From an uncultured Collinsella sp. (lineage in GTDB: Bacteria; Actinomycetota; Coriobacteriia; Coriobacteriales; Coriobacteriaceae): a stretch of DNA of 5,051 bases. The position numbers were made by a program, and so were the translations under genes. The notes beneath the pieces are model-generated. The model did not search any database, was not told where the DNA came from, and was given only the letters and a program-made list of their open reading frames with translations. Positions 1 through 5,002 of the stretch are shown piece after piece (position 1 is the stretch's first letter; every line of letters starts with the position of its first letter). The stretch is from contig URLR01000092.1 of assembly GCA_900548815.1 (NCBI GenBank), positions 1-5,051 on the forward strand, written 5' to 3'.

Positions 1-48
1 TCTACACGAGCCTTATCGTCGGCAGCGTCAGATGTGTATAAGAGACAG
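1..48 (+). other. Nextera i5-side sequencing adapter (artefact)
   Basis: This is synthetic sequence, not genome. Positions 1-7 match the end of the Illumina P5 oligo, 8-15 read GAGCCTTA (an 8-base i5 index; I recall it as S521), 16-29 match the Nextera read-1 tail, and 30-48 are the 19-bp Tn5 mosaic end finishing in GAGACAG. Genomic sequence starts at 49. The adapter happens to translate as the peptide MYKRQ in the frame of the first gene, which makes a false start codon (GTG at 34). Confidence 0.98.
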
Positions 49-1125
49 GCCATGGACGCCATCGCCGAGCGCTTCCCCGAGCGCCGCGCCTCCGCGCCCG
101 GCGATGCCGCCGACCGCGCCCGCATCACGCCCGAGACCGAGCTCGACGTGCCCGCAACCTCCGTCTACCAGGCCGGCGCCATTAAGCTCGAGGAAGAGCT
201 CTCCCCTGCTGAGGCCTTCGAAACCGGCATGGGTGAGGCTGCCTACGCCTACTTGGCCGAGCACGCTACCAAGCGCATCGTCATCGATGTGCCCGCATAC
301 AAGCACGCCACGGTTACCGTGCGCGTGAGCGGTGTCGATGCAGCCGCGGCCATCGCCGCCATCGACGTCGTCGCCCGTCCGCAGGCAACACTCGACCTGC
401 GCATAGCCCTGGACTCCCCCGTCAACGGCCAGGGCGTCGTGGGCTCTGTGCTACGCGTGTGCGCTTACGAGTACGCCACCGTCAACGTAATCTGCACGCA
501 GACGCTCGATGACAGCTGGATCGCACTCGATGACACCGGTCTATTCCTAGACGAGGGCGCGCGCGTCAACGTGCAGCACACCGTCCTGGGTGCCGGTGCC
601 AGCGCCACCGGCCTCGCCGGCGACCTGCTGGGCGACACCGCCAAGGTGACCATCGATACCGATTACCTGGGCGCCCGCGAACAGGTGCGCGACTTTAACT
701 ACGAGCTGCGCCACCGCGGTCGCAAGACCGAGTGCGAGATCGACGCCAACGGCGTGCTGACTGGCACGTCCAAGAAGGTCTACCGCGGCACCATCGACCT
801 CGTGCACGGCTGCAAGGGCGCAACCGGCACCGAGCGCGAGACCGTGCTGCTCGCCAACAAGGGCGTCGACAACAAAACCGCCCCCGTCATCCTCTGCGAC
901 GAGGACGACGTCGCCGGCAACCACGGCGCCACCATCGGTCACGTCCGCGACGAGCAGCTGTTCTACCTCGCCTGCCGCGGCCTTGACCAAAACGCCGCCG
1001 AGGACCTGTTCATCCGCGCCAAGCTGGAGGACGCCGCGCTTTCCGCCACCGACGAGCGCACCCGCGCAGCCGTCGTCCGCCTGGGCAACAACCTGATCGA
1101 CAACTTTGAAGAGGAGCTCGCATGA
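49..1125 (+). CDS. sufD: Fe-S cluster assembly protein SufD, 5'-truncated
   Basis: SufD is part of the cytoplasmic SufBC2D scaffold on which new iron-sulfur clusters are assembled. 358 genomic codons remain, against about 420-440 residues in E. coli and B. subtilis SufD, so the N-terminus is lost to the adapter at 48. ATG at 52 is in frame but has no room for a ribosome site and is probably internal. The body has the repetitive beta-helix look of the SufB/SufD core. The diagnostic C-terminal stretch runs from about residue 282 to 315: a CDEDDVAGNHGA motif, then IGHVRDEQLFYLACRGL and an acidic/helical tail. His292 (codon 922-924) falls where E. coli SufD has the essential His at the SufB interface; this alignment is from memory. 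Its TGA overlaps the sufS ATG by 4 nt. SufB is the alternative, but the His in place of the SufB Cys and the short length favour SufD. Confidence 0.92.
   Translation, partial: AMDAIAERFPERRASAPGDAADRARITPETELDVPATSVYQAGAIKLEEELSPAEAFETGMGEAAYAYLAEHATKRIVIDVPAYKHATVTVRVSGVDAAAAIAAIDVVARPQATLDLRIALDSPVNGQGVVGSVLRVCAYEYATVNVICTQTLDDSWIALDDTGLFLDEGARVNVQHTVLGAGASATGLAGDLLGDTAKVTIDTDYLGAREQVRDFNYELRHRGRKTECEIDANGVLTGTSKKVYRGTIDLVHGCKGATGTERETVLLANKGVDNKTAPVILCDEDDVAGNHGATIGHVRDEQLFYLACRGLDQNAAEDLFIRAKLEDAALSATDERTRAAVVRLGNNLIDNFEEELA
1112..1116 (+). promoter_or_regulatory. Ribosome binding site of sufS
   Basis: AGGAG lies inside the last codons of sufD, 5 nt before the ATG at 1122. It supports the long SufS start over the internal ATG at 1173 and indicates translational coupling of sufD and sufS. 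Confidence 0.8.
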
Positions 1126-2447
1126 TCGACACCGAGCACGTTAAATGCGATACCTGCACTGCCCCCGAGCCCATGGAGCTCGACGCCAGCGACGAGGCTT
1201 CGCGCGGCTGGCCCACCGTAGACATCGAAACCAACCCCTACAAGGCGCAGTTCCCGCTCTTCCAGCAGCACCCCGAGATCGCCTTCCTCGATAGCGCCGC
1301 CACCGCGCAGCGCCCTGCCTGTGTGCTCGACGCCGAGCGCGACTTCTATCAGCGCATGAACGCCAACCCCCTGCGTGGCCTGTACTCGCTGTCCGTCGAG
1401 GCAACCGACGCCATCGCGAAGGTCCGCCAGCAGATCGCCGACCTCATCGGCGCTCCCCAGGCCAACGAGGTCGTCTTCACCCGCAACACGAGCGAGTCGC
1501 TCAACCTGGTCGCCAAGAGCTTTGCACCCACGGTGCTCGAGCCCGGTGACGAGGTCGTCATCACCATCATGGAGCACCACTCCAACCTGATTCCGTGGCA
1601 GCAGGTCTGCCGCGAGACCGGCGCCAAGCTCGTCTACCTCTACCCCACCAAGACCGGTCAACTCACCACCGAGGAGGTTCTGTCCAAGGTGGGCCCCAAG
1701 ACCAAGATCCTGGCCGTGGGTCAGGTTTCTAACGTGCTGGGCGTCGAGAACCCGGTCAAGAACCTCGGCAAGCTCGTGCACAAGTACGGCGGCTATCTGG
1801 TCGTCGACGGCGCACAGTCGCTGCCGCACATGCCGGTCGATGTGGCCGACCTGGGAGCCGACTTCTTTGCCTTTAGCGCACACAAGGCCATGGGCCCCAT
1901 GGGCATCGGCGTGCTGTGGGGCAAGATGGACCTGCTGAACGCCATGCCGCCCATGCTCACCGGTGGCGAGATGATCGACTCTGTCACCGAGCAGGACGCC
2001 GTCTGGGCGCCCGTCCCCGAGAAGTTCGAGGCCGGCACGCAGGACGCCGCCGGCATCTTCGCCACGGGCGCCGCCTTTGATTACCTGGTCAACACGGTGG
2101 GTTACGAGAACATCCAGGCCCGCGAGCAGGCACTCGTCCACTATCTGATGGGCGAACTCATGCAGCTCGACTTTGTCCAAATCATCGGTTCCATCTACTG
2201 GGACAACCACCACGGCGTTGTGAGCTTTAACGTCAAGGGAATTCACCCGCACGACGTCGCGAGCATCATGGACATGGACGGCGTCTGCATCCGCGCCGGC
2301 CACCACTGCGCGCAGCCGCTGCTCACCTGGCTGGGCGTCGAGAACCTTGCCTGCTGCCGCGCCAGCGTGGCCTTCTACAACGACAAGGCCGACATCGACA
2401 AGTTCATCGCCGGCCTGCATCACGTTTGGAGCACGTTCAATGGGTAA
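1122..2447 (+). CDS. sufS: Cysteine desulfurase SufS (group II, PLP-dependent)
   Basis: SufS converts L-cysteine to L-alanine and holds the released sulfur as a persulfide for transfer to SufU. The 441-residue protein has the full class-V aminotransferase fold signature: the EHH motif at 151-153 next to the cofactor, Asp229 in VVDGAQS for the PLP ring nitrogen, Lys255 in FSAHK as the Schiff-base lysine, and Arg391 and Cys396 in the group II motif RAGHHCAQP, where Cys396 is the persulfide cysteine. CRAS at 412-415 matches the conserved second arginine region. It is about 35 residues longer than E. coli or B. subtilis SufS (406), all at the N-terminus, where residues 1-40 include Cys9-x2-Cys12. 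The start at 1122 is supported by AGGAG at 1112-1116. It overlaps sufD by 4 nt and sufU by 8 nt, so all three are one operon. IscS/NifS is excluded by the RxGHHCA motif. Confidence 0.97.
   Translation: MIDTEHVKCDTCTAPEPMELDASDEASRGWPTVDIETNPYKAQFPLFQQHPEIAFLDSAATAQRPACVLDAERDFYQRMNANPLRGLYSLSVEATDAIAKVRQQIADLIGAPQANEVVFTRNTSESLNLVAKSFAPTVLEPGDEVVITIMEHHSNLIPWQQVCRETGAKLVYLYPTKTGQLTTEEVLSKVGPKTKILAVGQVSNVLGVENPVKNLGKLVHKYGGYLVVDGAQSLPHMPVDVADLGADFFAFSAHKAMGPMGIGVLWGKMDLLNAMPPMLTGGEMIDSVTEQDAVWAPVPEKFEAGTQDAAGIFATGAAFDYLVNTVGYENIQAREQALVHYLMGELMQLDFVQIIGSIYWDNHHGVVSFNVKGIHPHDVASIMDMDGVCIRAGHHCAQPLLTWLGVENLACCRASVAFYNDKADIDKFIAGLHHVWSTFNG
2428..2431 (+). promoter_or_regulatory. Ribosome binding site of sufU
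   Basis: GGAG within the end of sufS, 8 nt before the ATG at 2440. This decides for 2440 over the in-frame ATG at 2470 and over any start further upstream inside sufS. Confidence 0.7.
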
Positions 2448-2874
2448 TCTGTACACCTCCACCACGTTTATGGAGCACAACTCGCACCCCGACTATAAGT
2501 ACGAGATGGATGCTCCCACGCACGAGCACGACGGTATCAACCCCAGCTGCGGAGACGAGCTCACCTTGCAGCTGCGTGTCGAGAACGATGTAATCGAGGA
2601 AGCCTCGTTTACCGGGCACGGCTGCGCCATAAGCCAGGCCAGCGCCGACATCATGGCCGACCTCATCACCGGCGAGACCGTCGAGGAGGCGCGTCGCTTG
2701 GCGGGACTCTTCCTCGCCATGATCCGCGGCGAGAAGCTCTCCGAGGACGACCTGGAAGACCTGGACGAAGCCGCCCAGCTCCAGGACATCTCGCACATGC
2801 CCGCCCGCGTCAAATGCGCCGAGCTCGCCTGGCGCACCCTCGACGGCATGCTCGAGGGGCAAACAAACCAGTAG
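2440..2874 (+). CDS. sufU: SufU, zinc-dependent sulfur acceptor / IscU-like protein
   Basis: SufU accepts the persulfide sulfur from SufS and passes it to the SufBCD machinery; in B. subtilis it is a zinc-dependent sulfurtransferase rather than a true scaffold. The 144-residue protein is close to B. subtilis SufU in length. The four expected zinc ligands are visible: Cys37 and Asp39 in NPSCGD, Cys62 in GHGCAIS, and Cys126 in ARVKCAELAW. The acidic segment at about 96-118 is the insertion that separates SufU from IscU, and the IscU-type His before the last Cys is absent. The ATG overlaps the sufS stop by 8 nt. An alternative start, Met11 at 2470, would give a protein nearer the usual N-terminus but has a poorer ribosome site. 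The gene is the last of the operon; a terminator follows 32 nt after the stop. Confidence 0.95.
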   Translation: MGNLYTSTTFMEHNSHPDYKYEMDAPTHEHDGINPSCGDELTLQLRVENDVIEEASFTGHGCAISQASADIMADLITGETVEEARRLAGLFLAMIRGEKLSEDDLEDLDEAAQLQDISHMPARVKCAELAWRTLDGMLEGQTNQ

Positions 2875-2906
2875 CTTATGCCCCGAATCCAAGGGTTTTG
2901 ATTGCC

Positions 2907-2936
2907 GAGCCGCCCGATACGGGCGGCTCTGTTTTT
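2907..2936 (+). terminator. Rho-independent terminator of the suf operon
   Basis: A perfect 10-bp stem, GAGCCGCCCG (2907-2916) and CGGGCGGCTC (2920-2929), closes a 3-nt loop (ATA) and is followed by TGTTTTT. It sits 32 nt after the sufU stop. The opposite strand has no T-run after the stem, so it acts only on the suf side and not on the convergent transposase. Confidence 0.93.
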
Positions 2937-3038
2937 ACCTAATGAGCGCGTGGCACAAAGTCCGCGCGTCCGGCGCCCCGTCTGACATTTGCCACACAGC
3001 CAGACGCGAACACGGGCGTTTTCCACAGCACCAAAGGC

Positions 3039-3119
3039 CTGCGGCAGGGCCCCGGGCCCGCCAAGCAATGCGCCAAGCCCCGTTCTGCGAAGCTCCGACT
3101 CGCTTCGCGCCTGCCGCAG
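3039..3119. repeat. Nested inverted repeat (cruciform-like)
   Basis: Outer arms CTGCGGCAGG (3039-3048) and CCTGCCGCAG (3110-3119) are perfect 10-bp complements. Inside them, GCGAAGC (3087-3093) and GCTTCGC (3102-3108) form a second 7-bp stem with an 8-nt loop, and the GGGCCC tandem at 3047-3059 can fold on itself. No T-run follows on either strand, so it does not look like a plain terminator. Confidence 0.7.
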
Positions 3120-3137
3120 ACGGGTCCCATAGGGAGC

Positions 3138-3168
3138 GGCGTGCATTTTTGCGAGTATTCAGCACGCC
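3138..3168. repeat. Inverted repeat, 7-bp arms
   Basis: GGCGTGC (3138-3144) and GCACGCC (3162-3168) are perfect complements around a 17-nt AT-richer loop. The left arm and loop (3140-3159) closely resemble 4636-4653 upstream of the NifU-like gene. Confidence 0.6.
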
Positions 3169-3236
3169 AAGCTGTGTGTATACGCATCGAAAGCGTTAAT
3201 CAACATCTTCAGGCGCATATATATTGTGTTTAGAAC

Positions 3237-3272
3237 AAGCATCGCGGTCTGACGGGACGCAGACACGTGCTT
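3237..3272. repeat. Two-tier hairpin
   Basis: AAGCA (3237-3241) pairs with TGCTT (3268-3272), and inside it GTCTG (3247-3251) pairs with CAGAC (3260-3264). The inner stem can be lengthened by CG/CG with one bulged A at 3252, leaving a GGA loop. Internal loops of 5 and 3 nt separate the two tiers. Confidence 0.5.
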
Positions 3273-3330
3273 CGGGGGCGCAACGGCAGGGATCAATAGC
3301 TTCGGGGTCCGCATGTTGCAAGATTGCGTC

Positions 3331-3354
3331 GGTGCCGACAGCACCACGATGCTG
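3331..3354. repeat. Alternative overlapping hairpins
   Basis: GGTGC (3331-3335) pairs with GCACC (3341-3345). CAGCA (3339-3343) can instead pair with TGCTG (3350-3354). The two stems share bases and exclude one another. A T6 run lies at 3364-3369, too far downstream of the stems for a canonical terminator. Confidence 0.4.
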
Positions 3355-3532
3355 AAAACTCCGTTTTTTGCACGGCGCAGACGGGGGTAGGCACGGGCAA
3401 ACCCGGACTGAGCCGTTATTTTATGCAAGATGGCGATTGTTCTATGCATATTAAGAAGTGCAGTTACCTCACCAAGCTTTTGAACGCTGGTTGCGGCGTA
3501 TGGACGACCCCGGCTGCGGTGAAAAGGCGACC

Positions 3533-4345
3533 TTAAATCACGTTCCCGCCAGCCCGCATCGCCGTTCGCGCGCGGGCGCGCACGATACGAGAGACGGTAC
3601 TTTTGCCAATCCCGGTATACCGCTCAATCTGGCGCACCGTAAAGCCGGCATTGTTCAATCCAACAATAACAGTATCGCGCTGCGCCGGCGGTGCAGTTTT
3701 AACCCCGTTGAGCGGAACCCCGAGACTCTTCGCCAACTTGCCGGCAAAGGCATTGCGTTCCCACTCTGCCTCTTTCATATCGCACAGCGCTGGCTTGCTG
3801 CCGTCGGGCGTCGAAAGCGAATAGGCAATAAAGCCCTCGGCAGAACCAAAAAGCTCAAGCACGCAAGAAGGATCAGAAAATCCCCTCGCGACATCAGCCG
3901 CGTCACCGTCGTAAGCGCACAAATGCTCCGCAAAGCTACTCCAGGGATAACGCTCGATTAGGCTAACGCCCGCCTCCTGCGGATCGGCGTGTACGGAGCG
4001 AATAGCCTCCATCACCTGCCAGTCGGTATCGAGCGAGCGCCGGTCAAAACGGTTCTGGAACAGATGGCCTGTGCGCCTCGTGCGTTTATTGAACCGCCGC
4101 GCGTACGTCAAAAGCAGCCGGTGCATCGCCGCGCTCATCCTGTCCTCGTAATCTGCAAGCACCAAATGCACGTGATTGCCCATAAGGCACCAAGCGATAA
4201 CCGTCACACCCTCCTCGCGGCAGCACTCGCGCATCAGCTCCAAAAACTCCCACCGGTCCTCATCGCCCTCAAAGATGAGCTGCTTGCCCGTACCGCGGGC
4301 ACAGACATGGTAAAAGCCGGTAACCGTTCTCCAAACGCGCTGCAT
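3533..4345 (-). CDS. REP-associated tyrosine transposase (RAYT, Y1/HUH) with C-terminal HTH
   Basis: RAYTs are single-copy relatives of IS200/IS605 TnpA, thought to mobilise short palindromic REP sequences through a 5'-phosphotyrosine intermediate on single-stranded DNA. The 270-residue protein has the N-terminal family motif (GFYHVCARG, residues 10-18, then QLIFEGDEDRWEFL), the metal-binding HUH pair in GNHVHLVL (His58, His60), and the likely nucleophile Tyr81 in TYARRFNKR, followed by TGHLFQNRF and the PWSS motif near 134-137. Residues about 223-260 form a helix-turn-helix (GFTVRQIERYTGIGKSTVSR) not found in minimal IS200 enzymes, probably for DNA recognition. I chose the ATG at 4345 because AGGGAG lies 4 nt upstream and the family motif begins ten residues in; the frame stays open to 4558 but that part looks non-coding. 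The reading frame and catalytic residues are intact. It converges on the suf operon. Confidence 0.9.
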   Translation of the reverse strand: MQRVWRTVTGFYHVCARGTGKQLIFEGDEDRWEFLELMRECCREEGVTVIAWCLMGNHVHLVLADYEDRMSAAMHRLLLTYARRFNKRTRRTGHLFQNRFDRRSLDTDWQVMEAIRSVHADPQEAGVSLIERYPWSSFAEHLCAYDGDAADVARGFSDPSCVLELFGSAEGFIAYSLSTPDGSKPALCDMKEAEWERNAFAGKLAKSLGVPLNGVKTAPPAQRDTVIVGLNNAGFTVRQIERYTGIGKSTVSRIVRARARTAMRAGGNVI

Positions 4346-4349
4346 GGCG

Positions 4350-4355
4350 CTCCCT
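4350..4355 (-). promoter_or_regulatory. Ribosome binding site of the RAYT gene
   Basis: On the minus strand AGGGAG lies 4 nt before the ATG at 4345. It decides for this start over the longer in-frame start at 4558. Confidence 0.7.
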
Positions 4356-4541
4356 TCGCCGGGATCTGCTTGCCATCCAATACAGCACGATTGAAGCGTG
4401 CCATCAAAACATTCACGCAAAACAATACACTCGCGCGGCCAAAGGCAGTAATCAGGCGGCGAACGGCATCGTTGCAACAGGTCAACCCCCGCAATGCTTA
4501 CAAGAGCTGACCAATAGCTTGCCCAAGACGGACCCCCTCTA

Positions 4542-4595
4542 CGGAAGTTCACGACCACAGAACATAGAGTTAAACCGTTTCAATTAAAACTTCCG
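4542..4595. repeat. 8-bp inverted repeat with 38-nt spacer
   Basis: CGGAAGTT (4542-4549) and AACTTCCG (4588-4595) are perfect complements around AT-rich DNA. They could be paired protein-binding half-sites between the divergent genes or an element boundary. No function can be assigned from sequence alone. Confidence 0.45.
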
Positions 4596-4628
4596 GACTT
4601 CTCGCTACGAAAACTGAGCCGTTCGCCG

Positions 4629-4655
4629 AATATTCCGTGCATTTCGCGGTATTAT
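4629..4655 (+). promoter_or_regulatory. Possible promoter -10 and operator-like palindrome
   Basis: TATTAT at 4650-4655 is a plausible -10 hexamer about 95 nt before the NifU-like start, but no good -35 lies 16-18 nt upstream. The same bases belong to an imperfect palindrome: AATA (4629-4632) and CCG (4635-4637) against CGG (4647-4649) and TATT (4650-4653). Binding there would block the -10, so a repressor site is conceivable. This is weak evidence. Confidence 0.3.
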
Positions 4656-4739
4656 AGGGGCTGCATGTCATGTCCCTTTCGAAGGGTCGCCCGGCAATCG
4701 CCAGCCACGGCCCCCAGACGGGACGCCAACACGATAGAG

Positions 4740-4744
4740 AGGAG
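4740..4744 (+). promoter_or_regulatory. Ribosome binding site of the NifU-like gene
   Basis: AGGAG within a purine run (4736-4747), 4 nt before the ATG at 4749. It supports this start over the in-frame ATG at 4665. Confidence 0.75.
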
Positions 4745-4748
4745 AGGC

Positions 4749-5002
4749 ATGCAGTACTCACAGGAAGTGGAGAACATGTGCCCCGTTGCCAAGGGTGCAT
4801 ACCACGGCCCCGCACCCATCCCCGAGGAGGGCAAGTGGGTCCAGGCTAAGGAGATTTCCGACATCTCCGGTCTTACGCACGGTGTGGGTTGGTGCGCACC
4901 TCAGCAGGGCGCCTGCAAGCTCACGCTGAACGTCAAGGACGGCATCATCGAGGAGGCCCTCGTTGAGACCATCGGCTGCTCGGGCATGACCCACTCTGCC
5001 GC
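4749..5002 (+). CDS. NifU-like iron-sulfur scaffold family protein, 3'-truncated
   Basis: 84 full codons plus 2 nt remain before the adapter at 5003; the rest is lost. I recognise the family from gut Firmicutes and Coriobacteriia, where it is annotated as an iron-sulfur cluster assembly scaffold and often sits beside a gene for a GGGtGRT-motif protein. That is recall, not a search. Visible features: MCPV (Met10-Cys11), HGPAPIPEEGKW (19-30), GWCAPQQGACKLTLNV (47-62) with Cys49 and Cys56, and TIGCSGMTHS (74-83) with Cys77. Residues 62-77 align without gaps to SufU residues 47-62 of this window (7 of 16 identical, ending in the shared Gly-Cys), so the NifU-N/IscU core fold is likely. The SufU-type CGD motif is not kept, so metal ligation must differ. 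No signal peptide. It has its own leader and is not part of the suf operon. Confidence 0.78.

Larger units (their letters stand above)
2937..3532. other. Non-coding, structured intergenic region between convergent genes
   Basis: These 596 bases lie between the suf terminator and the 3' end of the transposase. Short open frames cross it on both strands, but none has a convincing ribosome site or a recognisable product. What stands out is the density of inverted repeats: 3039-3119 (10-bp outer arms with a 7-bp inner hairpin), 3138-3168, 3237-3272, 3331-3345 and 3339-3354, plus a locally AT-rich patch at about 3195-3240 in otherwise GC-rich DNA. The octamer CGCCAAGC occurs three times (3059, 3071, 3165). 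Such a region beside a RAYT gene could hold REP-like elements or a structured RNA. That function is an inference; I recognise no Rfam family. Confidence 0.55.
4346..4748. other. Divergent intergenic region
   Basis: This 403-nt stretch separates the minus-strand RAYT start from the plus-strand NifU-like gene, so it should carry both promoters. It holds a small hairpin, GCACG (4385-4389) with CGTGC (4397-4401); an 8-bp inverted repeat at 4542-4549 and 4588-4595; an imperfect palindrome with a possible -10 box at 4629-4655; and a 5-bp hairpin CCCTT/AAGGG at 4674-4686 in the presumed leader. I recognise no riboswitch class and no convincing gene. Confidence 0.6.

Noticed and set aside
34..48. GTG start at 34 for SufD
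   Set aside because: It lies in the Tn5 mosaic end of the adapter; the residues MYKRQ are synthetic.
52..54. ATG at 52 as the true SufD start
   Set aside because: Only three genomic bases precede it, so no ribosome site can be seen, and the remaining protein is shorter than the family. It is more likely an internal Met.
2347..2439. Upstream start extending SufU into sufS
   Set aside because: The extra 31 codons are a frame-shifted reading of sufS with low-complexity Ser/Pro/Thr composition; GGAG at 2428 points to 2440.
963..2480. 505-codon minus-strand open frame opposite sufS
   Set aside because: It is the antisense shadow of sufS in GC-rich DNA; it has no recognisable domain, and the sense strand carries every catalytic motif of SufS.
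2907..2936. Bidirectional terminator serving the RAYT as well
   Set aside because: On the minus strand no T-run follows the stem, and it lies about 600 nt beyond the RAYT stop.
3059..3172. CRISPR-like array
   Set aside because: The three octamers are too short and irregularly spaced to be CRISPR repeats; no cas gene is present.
2942..3199. 85-codon plus-strand frame after the suf terminator
   Set aside because: It has no ribosome site, reads through the large palindrome, and its Arg/Pro/Ala-rich composition is typical of chance frames in GC-rich DNA.
3489..3519. GGTTGCGG/GGCTGCGG near-direct repeat just after the RAYT stop
   Set aside because: Two imperfect 8-mers in GC-rich DNA; no stem plus T-run for a terminator and no sign of a target duplication on the other side of the gene.
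3458..4510. Plus-strand open frames opposite the RAYT (3458-3961, 3989-4510)
   Set aside because: They are shadows of the minus-strand transposase, which has all its catalytic motifs.
4346..4558. 71-codon N-terminal extension of the RAYT
   Set aside because: The RAYT family motif begins ten residues after the ATG at 4345, which has a good ribosome site. The extension has no domain and unusual composition.
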